Shown one piece after another: positions 34,963 to 41,912 of a DNA stretch of 64,000 nucleotides. The first letter of the stretch is position 1; each line of letters opens with the position of its first letter. The DNA lies in assembly GCF_000972495.1 (NCBI RefSeq), contig NZ_LATM01000002.1, positions 310,001-374,000 of the forward strand, written 5' to 3'. This stretch comes from Hymenobacter terrenus. Lineage in GTDB: Bacteria; Bacteroidota; Bacteroidia; Cytophagales; Hymenobacteraceae. The notes below the pieces were generated by a model that saw only the letters and a list, made by a program, of their open reading frames with translations, made no database searches and was not told where the DNA came from. The translations under genes were made by a program, and so were the position numbers.

Positions 34963-35577
34963 ATGAAAATTATTTGCATCGGCCGCAACTATGCCGACCA
35001 TATTGCCGAGCTGCATAACGAGGTACCGTCAGCGCCCGTCATTTTCCTCAAGCCCGAAACGGCGCTGCTGCAACGCGGTCAGCCGTTCTTTATTCCGGAA
35101 TTTTCGCAAGACATTCATCACGAGCTGGAACTGGTGCTGCGCGTGAGCAAAAACGGCCGCCACATCGACGAGCAGTTTGCGCACACCTATTTCGACGCCA
35201 TCGGCCTGGGCATCGATTTTACCGCCCGCGACTTGCAAAGTGAGCTGAAAAAGAAAGGCCTGCCCTGGGAGCTGGCCAAAGCCTTCGACGGCTCGGCTCC
35301 TATTTCTCCCGCCTTCAAACCGGTGGCCGACTTCGCCGATTTAGCCAATATCAACTTCCACCTGGAAGTGAACGGCGAAACCCGGCAGACCGGAAATTCG
35401 GGCCTGATGCTGCATCCGTTCGCCAAAATCATCAGCTTCGTATCGAAATACATTTCTCTGAAGATGGGGGATTTGCTGTTCACCGGAACGCCGGCCGGCG
35501 TGGGCCCGGTGAAGCTGGGCGACCAGCTGGCGGGCTACCTGGAAGGGGAGAAGCTATTGGAGTTGAATGTGAAGTAG
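34963..35577 (+). CDS. Fumarylacetoacetate hydrolase (FAH) family protein
   Basis: 204 residues from ATG 34963 (MKIICIGRNYADHIAEL). FAH-fold marks are the N-terminal GRNYADH, the metal-binding HHELELVL segment and ARDLQ, and the C-terminal LFTGTPAGVGPVKLGD. The length fits the short FAHD1/YcgM-like group, which hydrolyse acylpyruvates or decarboxylate oxaloacetate using a divalent metal. The true substrate is unknown. The longer frame upstream includes the promoter and is rejected. Confidence 0.92.
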   Translation: MKIICIGRNYADHIAELHNEVPSAPVIFLKPETALLQRGQPFFIPEFSQDIHHELELVLRVSKNGRHIDEQFAHTYFDAIGLGIDFTARDLQSELKKKGLPWELAKAFDGSAPISPAFKPVADFADLANINFHLEVNGETRQTGNSGLMLHPFAKIISFVSKYISLKMGDLLFTGTPAGVGPVKLGDQLAGYLEGEKLLELNVK

Positions 35578-35598
35578 ATAATTGATTTTAATGTAATT

Positions 35599-35700
35599 GA
35601 ACGTCATGCTGAGCGCAGCCGAAGCATCTCGCGTGTGGTAGTAATCCAATCGTGAGGACGATGCGAGCGAGATGCTTCGGCTGCGCTCAGCATGACGTTC
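35599..35700. repeat. 34-bp perfect inverted repeat (GTCATGCTGAGC family)
   Basis: Two 34-base arms (35599-35632 and 35667-35700) pair perfectly around a 34-base loop. The arm contains GTCATGCTGAGCGCAGCCGA, also seen in shortened form at 53313-53376 and as the GAACGTCATGC stem at 18636. The right arm supplies the ATG at 35692 used as the first possible start of the M23 peptidase. Confidence 0.9.
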
Positions 35701-37719
35701 TTCTTGAGTATTTGTAAATTGAAGAACCGAGTGAAGTTGATTATCGGATTGGCGCTGGCCTTGCTGGCCGGCCAACCTGGAAGAGTAGGAGGGCAGGAAG
35801 CCGATACCTCGGAGCGTAGCCGCACCGGGAGCGAGCTGCCGAAGGCTGGTAAGCCAGTGGTGCCGGCAGGGTATTTTATGTTTCCCATCGCGCCGGGCAA
35901 GCCGGGTTTTCTGGCCGGGAGCATGGGCGAATTGCGGCCCAACCACTTTCACGGCGGCATTGATATTAAAACCGGCGGCGGCGTCAACCAGCCCGTGTAT
36001 GCCGCCGCCGATGGCTACATCTCGCGGCTCAAGCAGTCGTCGTTCGGCTATGGCAACGTGCTCTACATCACGCACCCCAATGGCCTGACCACCGTGTACG
36101 GCCACCTGAACGAGTTCAAGGGGCCCGTTGCGGCCGAGCTGCTGCGCCGCCAGTACGATAAGCAGAGCTACGAGCTGGAAGCCTTTTTTGAGAAGGACCG
36201 GTTTCCGGTGAAGCGGGGCGAGGTGGTGGCGCTGTCGGGCAATACCGGTGGCTCGGCGGGCCCGCACGTGCACTGGGAGGTGCGCGATGCTCAGGACCGG
36301 CAATACAACCCCTTGCAGTGGGGGGGCTTCGCCGAAATTCAGGACCACGTGGCGCCCACCTTGCAGGCCTTCGCGCTGGAGCCTCTCGGCATTGAGGCGC
36401 GGGTGAATAAGGTGTTTGCCAAGTCGGTATTCGTGCCCAAAGTGCAGCCGGGGCCGGGCGTGGCCACCTCATGGCCCGATACCATCAGCTGTTTTGGCAC
36501 GGTGGGGCTGCTGGTGCAGGGCTTCGACCGGTTCGATAATATCTGGAACCGCAACGGCATTCAGCGGGTGACGGTGCAGGTGAACGGCCAGCCGTTTTAC
36601 CAGCACGTCATCGACGCGGTGCCCTTCCCGACGGGTACCCGGCAGGTGGGCAACTTCGTCGATTTCCTCTACCAGCACACCCAGGGCCGCACCCTGCAAA
36701 AGCTGTGGGTGGACGAAGGCAACGACCTTCAGATGTATACCACCGGCCCCAGCAAGGGCCGCCTGACTGTGGAAGCGGGCAAAACCTACAGCATCGACAT
36801 CACTCTGGCCGATTCGTACAACAACCAGACGCCCGTGCACTTGGTGCTGCGCGGCGAGCCGCCTATTTATTTCAAAACTCGCTCGGCTGCCGTGAAAAAG
36901 CCGGCCTTGCGCTTCGAGATAACGCGCAACCTGCTCAAAGCCGTGGCCGCCGACCCCAGTGCTGATTCGGTGGGTGCCAACCTGTTGCTACTTCGCGGCA
37001 GCCGCCGCCTCGAAATTCGCCCGAGCTACACCCAGAACAGCGAAAACGTGTACCTCTACGACCTGCGCGCCGGCCTGCCCGACTCGCTGCGCTTCGGCAC
37101 CATCACCAAGAAATTCGACCGCCAGGTGATGATTCCGGCCGGCAAGGAAACCAGCTATTCCACGTCCAATCTCAACCTGGTTTTCGGCCCCGAAACGCTG
37201 TTCGACAACATCTATCTGAACACCACTTACAAGGCCGAGTCTACCGGCAGCGGCTTTTGGACGGTGGGCAGCCCGCTCTTGCCCCTCTACAAAACTGCGA
37301 CGCTGACCCTGAAGCCCGCCGACCCGCCCGCCGACCCGCAGCGCACTGCCATCTACACGGCCACGGCCAAGGGCGGCAAGGCCTACCTGGGCGGGAAGTG
37401 GGACGAAAAGGGCCAGATTACGGCCGCCATCCGGCAGTTCGGCTCCTACCGCATTCTCACCGATACCATTGCGCCTAAAGGTAGCCTTATCGGCCGGCCC
37501 GGCGGGCAACTGCTGTTCCGGGTGGGCGACGACCTTTCGGGCCTTGCCACCTACCGCCTGCTCATCGGCGGCAAGTTTCGGCTGCTGCGCTTCGAGCACA
37601 AGAACGCCACGCTCTTCACCGTAGCCAAGGATACGCTCGGCCCCCGGCTGCGCGGCCCCGCCGAGCTGCGCCTGACCGACCAGGCCGGCAATGAGCGGGT
37701 GATTCCACTGAGCCTGTAG
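35692..37719 (+). CDS. M23 family metallopeptidase with long C-terminal extension
   Basis: 675 residues. The LytM/M23 domain (~60-210) has the zinc ligands in HFHGGIDIK (His and Asp) and the distal HVHWEV, with YGHLNEF between, so it should cut peptidoglycan cross-bridges or bind them. The ~450-residue C-terminal region is beta-rich and typical of Bacteroidota M23 proteins; its role is unknown. The signal peptide (KNRVKLIIGLALALLAGQPG) begins about nine residues in. The ATG at 35692 lies inside the inverted repeat, and TTG 35719 or GTG 35731 would give a better signal peptide, so the real start is uncertain. Confidence 0.88.
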   Translation: MTFFLSICKLKNRVKLIIGLALALLAGQPGRVGGQEADTSERSRTGSELPKAGKPVVPAGYFMFPIAPGKPGFLAGSMGELRPNHFHGGIDIKTGGGVNQPVYAAADGYISRLKQSSFGYGNVLYITHPNGLTTVYGHLNEFKGPVAAELLRRQYDKQSYELEAFFEKDRFPVKRGEVVALSGNTGGSAGPHVHWEVRDAQDRQYNPLQWGGFAEIQDHVAPTLQAFALEPLGIEARVNKVFAKSVFVPKVQPGPGVATSWPDTISCFGTVGLLVQGFDRFDNIWNRNGIQRVTVQVNGQPFYQHVIDAVPFPTGTRQVGNFVDFLYQHTQGRTLQKLWVDEGNDLQMYTTGPSKGRLTVEAGKTYSIDITLADSYNNQTPVHLVLRGEPPIYFKTRSAAVKKPALRFEITRNLLKAVAADPSADSVGANLLLLRGSRRLEIRPSYTQNSENVYLYDLRAGLPDSLRFGTITKKFDRQVMIPAGKETSYSTSNLNLVFGPETLFDNIYLNTTYKAESTGSGFWTVGSPLLPLYKTATLTLKPADPPADPQRTAIYTATAKGGKAYLGGKWDEKGQITAAIRQFGSYRILTDTIAPKGSLIGRPGGQLLFRVGDDLSGLATYRLLIGGKFRLLRFEHKNATLFTVAKDTLGPRLRGPAELRLTDQAGNERVIPLSL

Positions 37720-37738
37720 GCAACCCAGCAGAATATCA

Positions 37739-37927
37739 AACTCCCCTCCTTACCAAGGAGGGGACATTTTTGCGCAGCAAAAATTGGGGTGGTTGCGGGC
37801 ATTGAACGAGGCGCACCGAACTCATCCGAGCCTCATGCACGCCCCCGCAAACGGCTGTTCAACGCCCCCAACCACCCCCGTTCGAGCCAATGGCTCGAAC
37901 ATCCCCTCCTTGGTAAGGAGGGGAGTT
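37739..37927. mobile_element. Gene-less repeat element with hairpin-bearing inverted ends (MITE-like)
   Basis: 189 bases with inverted ends of ~70 bases (37739-37807 and 37857-37927). Each end carries a conserved hairpin (CTCCCCTCC..GGAGGGG), then a second hairpin whose sequence differs between ends (ATTTTTGC/GCAAAAAT on the left, GTTCGAGCC/GGCTCGAAC on the right), then GGGGTGGTTG and a GTTGAAC-like terminus. The ends match those of the DUF559 element at 41338-41884, but the 49-base centre has no gene. It lies between the M23 peptidase and bcp genes. No target-site duplication is apparent. Confidence 0.75.
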
Positions 37928-37963
37928 TGTTGTTCCTTCGTTTCTCATTTACCCCAAACCCCT

Positions 37964-38410
37964 ATGACCCTCGAACCCGGCCAACCCGCCCCCGATTTCT
38001 CCGCTCAAGACCAAGATGGCAACCTCATTTCCCTGCACGACCTACGCGGCCAGAAAGTGGCGCTCTATTTTTACCCCAAAGACGATACCCCTGGCTGCAC
38101 CGCCCAGGCCTGCAACCTGCGCGACCACCAGGAGGAGCTGCGAGCTAAAAACATCAAGGTTATCGGCGTGAGCATCGACGGCGAAGCGGCCCATAAGAAG
38201 TTCGCCCTGAAATACGACCTGCCGTTCCCGCTACTGGTCGATACCGAGAAGAAAATCGTGCAGGCCTACGGCGTGTGGCAGGAAAAGAAGAACTACGGCA
38301 AAACCTACATGGGCACCGTGCGCACCACGTTTTTGATTGACGAAAACGGGGTAATTGAAAAAATCATCAAGAAAGTCGACACTAAGGAACACGCCGCGCA
38401 GCTGCTGTAG
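37964..38410 (+). CDS. bcp: Thioredoxin-dependent thiol peroxidase (Bcp/PrxQ peroxiredoxin)
   Basis: 148 residues from ATG 37964 (MTLEPGQPAPDFSAQDQDG). The peroxidatic Cys is C45 in DDTPGCTAQAC and the resolving Cys is C50, the spacing of atypical two-Cys PrxQ/Bcp enzymes. FYPKDDTPG and VRTTFLIDENGVIEKI are family marks. It reduces hydrogen peroxide and organic peroxides with thioredoxin. The frame is open upstream to 37784 through the repeat element, but that part is not protein-like. The 42-nt repeat array begins 46 bases after the stop. Confidence 0.95.
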   Translation: MTLEPGQPAPDFSAQDQDGNLISLHDLRGQKVALYFYPKDDTPGCTAQACNLRDHQEELRAKNIKVIGVSIDGEAAHKKFALKYDLPFPLLVDTEKKIVQAYGVWQEKKNYGKTYMGTVRTTFLIDENGVIEKIIKKVDTKEHAAQLL

Positions 38411-38455
38411 CGGCTCCGGCCGTCTGCAATGAGCTCCGTCTTGGCGTGAAGGGCG

Positions 38456-38834
38456 TTACGGGCGACCGGAATGGCTGTTTTCGTACAGTTGAGCCCCTTG
38501 CGGATGGCCGGAACGACCATTTCGGCCCGGCAAAGCCTCTTGCGGATGGCCGGAACGACCATTTCTGTCCGGCGAAGCCCGTTGCGGATGGCCGGAACGG
38601 GCTTCGCCGCCCCGATTTACCCATTGCAGCCATCTGCAACGACCATTTCTGGCCGGCGAAGGGGTAGGTACGCACGTACCAGGCCCTTTGCCGGCCAGAA
38701 ATGGTCGTGGTACGTGCGTACCCAGGGCTTTATCATCCCAAAATAGTCGCGGTACGTGCGTACCAGACACTTCACCGACCGGAAATGGTTGCGGTATGCA
38801 CGTACCACCGCTATTTTCAGCCAAAACAGTTACT
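38456..38834. repeat. Two-faced 42-nt-period array (nine units)
   Basis: Nine 42-base units, each a 14-base head plus a 28-base tail. Five face forward: 38456-38497, 38498-38539, 38540-38581, 38582-38623 and 38624-38665. After one extra base, four face backward: 38667-38708, 38709-38750, 38751-38792 and 38793-38834. Forward heads read TTGCGGATGGCCGG (three exact copies), backward heads GGTACGTGCGTACC (palindromic, two exact and two near copies). The tails of both halves share CGACCATTTCTGGCCGGC and so are one module in opposite orientation with different linkers. Frames stay open through it because 42 is a multiple of three, but no credible gene is present. Confidence 0.85.
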
Positions 38835-38901
38835 TCTCCGTTTGGGTAGTGCTGCAACGCCGTTTACTACCTTTACCCACCGAACTCAATTTCTCCCGAC
38901 T

Positions 38902-39786
38902 ATGACCGACACCACCGCCAAGACCGTTGAAAAACCCGAGAAATCCATTGAGGAGCTCAAGCAGATTGCCACGCAGGTGCGCCGCGACATCGTGCGCATG
39001 GTGCACGCCGTGAACTCCGGCCACCCCGGCGGCTCGCTCGGTTGTACCGATTTGATTGTGGCCCTCTACTTCAAGGTGATGAAGCACACGCCCGAGCCGT
39101 TCGACATGGACGGCAAGGATCAGGACTTGTTCTTCCTCTCCAACGGCCACATTTCGGCCACTTTGTATTCGGTGCTGGCCCGCTCGGGCTACTTCCCCAC
39201 CAGCGAGCTGGCCACGTTCCGCAAGCTCAACTCGCGCTTGCAGGGCCACCCCACCACCCACGAGGGCCTGCCCGGCATCCGCATTGCCTCGGGCTCGCTG
39301 GGCCAGGGCCTGAGCGTGGCCTGCGGCGCCGCCCAGGCCAAAAAGCTGAACGGCGACAAGCAGCGCGTATTCGTGCTGATGGGCGACGGCGAGCTGGAGG
39401 AAGGCCAGAACTGGGAAGCCGCGATGTACGCCGCGCACCATAAAATCGACAACCTCATTGCCATTGTCGACCGCAACGGCCAGCAGATTGACGGCTCCAC
39501 CGACCAGATTGGCGGCCTCGGCGACTTGCGCGCCAAGTTTGAAGCTTTCGGCTGGCACGTCTTCGAAGGCGACGGCAACCATTTTGATGCCCTACTGCCC
39601 ACCCTCGAAAACTGCGTGGCTGCCGCCGGCAAAGCCCGCCCCATCATGTTTCTGATGGACACGAAAATGGGTTTCGGTGTCGATTTCATGATGGACGGCC
39701 ACAAATGGCACGGCGTCGCTCCCAACGATGCCCAGCTAGCCACCGCCCTCGACGAGCTGAAAGTAGGTACCGAAGGCGACTACTAA
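38902..39786 (+). CDS. Transketolase, N-terminal subunit
   Basis: 294 residues from ATG 38902 (MTDTTAKTVEKPEKS). This is the thiamine-diphosphate-binding half: NSGHPGGSLGCTDLIVALYF, GSLGQGLSVACGAAQAKKL and the TPP/Mg motif GDGELEEGQNWEAAMYAAHHKIDNL..RNGQQIDG. It forms the active enzyme with the C-terminal subunit at 41913 in the pentose phosphate pathway. In most genomes with split transketolase the two genes are adjacent; here ~2.1 kb separates them. A possible promoter core TACCTTTA is at 38868-38875, with TTTG 23 bases further up. The open frame back to 38701 runs through the repeat array. Confidence 0.95.
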   Translation: MTDTTAKTVEKPEKSIEELKQIATQVRRDIVRMVHAVNSGHPGGSLGCTDLIVALYFKVMKHTPEPFDMDGKDQDLFFLSNGHISATLYSVLARSGYFPTSELATFRKLNSRLQGHPTTHEGLPGIRIASGSLGQGLSVACGAAQAKKLNGDKQRVFVLMGDGELEEGQNWEAAMYAAHHKIDNLIAIVDRNGQQIDGSTDQIGGLGDLRAKFEAFGWHVFEGDGNHFDALLPTLENCVAAAGKARPIMFLMDTKMGFGVDFMMDGHKWHGVAPNDAQLATALDELKVGTEGDY

Positions 39787-39823
39787 GCGCTGAGCGATGA
39801 CGCGGTATTGCCCTTCACGCCAA

Positions 39824-39937
39824 CCTCACCCCCCCGGCCCCCCTCTCCAAAAAAGAGGGGGGAGCCTGACGTCTGCCAACGTGAGGTGTCGCCTGGCTCC
39901 CCCCTCTTTTTTGGAGAGGGGGGCCGGGGGGGTGAGG
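39824..39937. repeat. Perfect 43-bp inverted repeat at the 5' end of the VWA gene
   Basis: Arms 39824-39866 and 39895-39937 are exact reverse complements around a 28-base loop. Each arm starts CCTCACCCCCCCGGCCCCCC and itself contains a CCCCTCT..AGAGGGG hairpin, the same build as the ends of the DUF559 elements but with different sequence. The right arm holds the GTG at 39932 that best starts the VWA protein. Confidence 0.9.
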
Positions 39938-41323
39938 TGCGGCTGGGCAGCCCTGCTGCTGGCGCTGCTGGTTTTCAGCCGGGCCGCCCAAGCCCAGAAC
40001 GCGCCATCCGAGAAGCCCAAAGTAACCCGCATTCTCTTCCTGCTTGATGCCTCGGGCTCGATGATGGCGCCCTGGGAAGGCCAGCCCCGCTGGACCGTCG
40101 CCAAGCGCATGCTCAGCAAAATGGTCGATTCGCTCAATGCCTACCCCAACCTGGAGCTCGGCCTGCGCGTGTACGGCCATCAGTTTCCCAATGCCGACAA
40201 GAACTGCCAGGACTCGAAGCTGGAAGTGCCGTTTGCGCCACGCAACGCCAAGGCCATCAAGGATAAGCTGACGACGCTTAAAGCCCAGGGCAACACGCCC
40301 ATCACGTACTCGCTGGAGCAGTCGGCCAACGACTTTCCCACCGATAAATCGTCGCGCAACGTGCTCCTCCTCATTACCGACGGCCTCGAATCGTGCAACC
40401 GCGACCCTTGCGCGGCCTCCATCGCCTTGCAGCGCAAGCACGTTTTCCTCAAGCCGTTCGTCATTGGCATCGGGGCCGAGCGCGATTTCGGCAAGCAGCT
40501 CGAATGCCTGGGCCAGTATTACAACGCCGCCGAGGTGAAGACCTTCCGCACGGTAATGGACGACGTCATTGCCCAAACCCTGAGCAAAACCACCGTCAGC
40601 GTCAACCTCACCGACGCCGCGGGCCGCCCCGTGGAAAGCAACGTGAACATGACGTTTGTGAACAACGTGACCGAACAGCCGGAGTACAACTACGTGCACT
40701 ACCGCGACGCCCAGGGCAAAGCCGACGTGCTCGACATTGATGCCCTGCAGAGCTACGATTTGGTGATAAACACGGTGCCGCCCGTGCGCCAGGCCAACCT
40801 GGCCATCAAGCCCGGCAAGGCCAACGTGCTCACCTTCAAAACGCCGCAAGGCACCCTCTGGCTGCAAAACCCGGCCATCACGCCCAACCCCTACGGCACC
40901 GTGCAAGCCGTGGTGCACGACCCGCAGAAAAACACGGTGGCCAGCTTCCCCTTCGGCACCAGGCAGAAACTCCTGGCCGGCAACTACGAAGTGGAACTGC
41001 TCACGCTGCCGCGCATCACCCGCCGCGTCACCGTTAAGCAAGGCCAGGAGCTGGCGGTTACCTACGCCGCCCCCGGCACCCTCAACATCACCACCGACCT
41101 GAAAGGCTATGGCAGCATCTACCGGCTCAACGACGATGAATCGCAGACCTGGATTTACAACCTGCCCGATGGCGGCAGCAGCAAAGTAAATCTGCCCATG
41201 CAGCCCGGCGCCTACCGACTGGTATTCCGCACCAAAACCAGCACCGGAAGTAAGTTTACGGATGTGCGGAATTTCAGCATTCGAAGTGGACAAACGACGT
41301 CGGTGGCCATTTTCGGAAAGTAG
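39932..41323 (+). CDS. Exported von Willebrand factor A (VWA) domain protein
   Basis: 463 residues if started at GTG 39932 (MRCGWAALLLALLVFSRAAQAQ), which gives an immediate signal peptide. An ATG at 39797 is in frame, but its 45 extra residues are translated from the inverted repeat at 39824-39937. The VWA domain (~30-215) has the metal site DASGSM (MIDAS), with supporting Thr and Asp in TPITYSLEQ and LLITDGLESC. The C-terminal ~250 residues are beta-sandwich-like. The protein should be periplasmic or surface-exposed and bind a partner through the MIDAS. It sits between the two transketolase genes, which suggests insertion of gene and repeat together or separately. Confidence 0.85.
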   Translation: MRCGWAALLLALLVFSRAAQAQNAPSEKPKVTRILFLLDASGSMMAPWEGQPRWTVAKRMLSKMVDSLNAYPNLELGLRVYGHQFPNADKNCQDSKLEVPFAPRNAKAIKDKLTTLKAQGNTPITYSLEQSANDFPTDKSSRNVLLLITDGLESCNRDPCAASIALQRKHVFLKPFVIGIGAERDFGKQLECLGQYYNAAEVKTFRTVMDDVIAQTLSKTTVSVNLTDAAGRPVESNVNMTFVNNVTEQPEYNYVHYRDAQGKADVLDIDALQSYDLVINTVPPVRQANLAIKPGKANVLTFKTPQGTLWLQNPAITPNPYGTVQAVVHDPQKNTVASFPFGTRQKLLAGNYEVELLTLPRITRRVTVKQGQELAVTYAAPGTLNITTDLKGYGSIYRLNDDESQTWIYNLPDGGSSKVNLPMQPGAYRLVFRTKTSTGSKFTDVRNFSIRSGQTTSVAIFGK

Positions 41324-41337
41324 ATTTGAAAAACCAC

Positions 41338-41884
41338 AACTCCCCTCCTTACCAAGGAGGGGACATTTTTGCAAAGCAAAAATTGGGGTGGTTGTAGGCG
41401 TTGAACTTCGTTGTAGTCATTGAAAAATAATCAAGAGCAGCCCGATGACCATCCTCAACAATCTACCCCACAAAAAAGACGAGCGCCGTACACTTCGTAA
41501 CAACCTCACCTCCGCCGAAGCCAAACTCTGGAGTAGCTTGAAAAACTCCCAGCTAGCGGGCCGCAAATTCCGCCGCCAACACAGCATCGGTGAGTTTATT
41601 CTTGACTTTTACTGCCCGCAGGAAAAGCTTGCGGTTGAATTGGACGGTGCGGGTCACTTTACCGCATCAGGTAACTTGCACGATGCGGCGCGTACGGAGT
41701 ATTTAAATACGGCCGGCATTCGGGTAATCAGATTTGCGAACAACTTGATTTGGTCGGCTTTAGATAGCGTGTTGCATTCGATTGAAAGTAGTTTTAGTGG
41801 GCGTTAACGCCAGCCGTTCAACGCCCACAACCACCCCCGTTTCAGCTTCGCTGAAACATCCCCTCCTTGGTAAGGAGGGGAGTT
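41338..41884. mobile_element. DUF559 endonuclease element with hairpin-bearing inverted ends
   Basis: 547 bases bounded by 69-base inverted ends (41338-41406 and 41816-41884). Both ends read AACTCCCCTCCTTACCAAGG, finish a first hairpin, then a second hairpin, GGGGTGGTTGT and GTTGAAC. The second hairpin differs in sequence (ATTTTTGC/GCAAAAAT on the left, GTTTCAGC/GCTGAAAC on the right), yet pairs perfectly in each. The only gene inside is the DUF559 protein. The end structure is shared with the gene-less element at 37739-37927. It lies between the VWA stop and the transketolase C gene. Confidence 0.75.
41445..41807 (+). CDS. DUF559 (Vsr-like) endonuclease domain protein
   Basis: 120 residues from ATG 41445 (MTILNNLPHKKDERRTLRNNLTSAE). 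DUF559 marks are RNNLTSAEAKLWSSLKNSQLAGRKFRRQHSIG, then FILDFYCPQEKLAVELDGAGH, which carries the Asp and Glu-x-Asp of a PD-(D/E)xK/Vsr-type nuclease core, and GIRVIRFANN at the end. Length matches stand-alone members (110-130). It fills the centre of an element with ~69-base inverted ends, so it may be the nuclease that moves or maintains the element; this is inference, as no DUF559 activity of that kind is known to me. Confidence 0.85.
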   Translation: MTILNNLPHKKDERRTLRNNLTSAEAKLWSSLKNSQLAGRKFRRQHSIGEFILDFYCPQEKLAVELDGAGHFTASGNLHDAARTEYLNTAGIRVIRFANNLIWSALDSVLHSIESSFSGR

Positions 41885-41912
41885 TTGACCGCCTTAACTT
41901 CCCTAACACACC

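Noticed and set aside
38456..38834. CRISPR array
   Set aside because: The 28-base parts between the 14-base heads are related to each other, not unique spacers; the heads are too short, the orientation flips in the middle, and no cas gene is near.
38456..38857. Open frames of 73, 91 and 133 residues through the 42-nt array
   Set aside because: The unit length is a multiple of three, so frames stay open on both strands. No start context, signal or protein character supports translation.
39815..41374. 519-residue open frame antisense to the VWA gene
   Set aside because: It is a mirror of a high-GC coding frame. The plus-strand VWA protein has a signal peptide and MIDAS motif, and the antisense product has no recognisable feature.
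41338..41884. Classical insertion sequence or RAYT/REP element
   Set aside because: No transposase or Y1 HUH motif; the only protein is a DUF559 nuclease-like domain. No target-site duplication was apparent.
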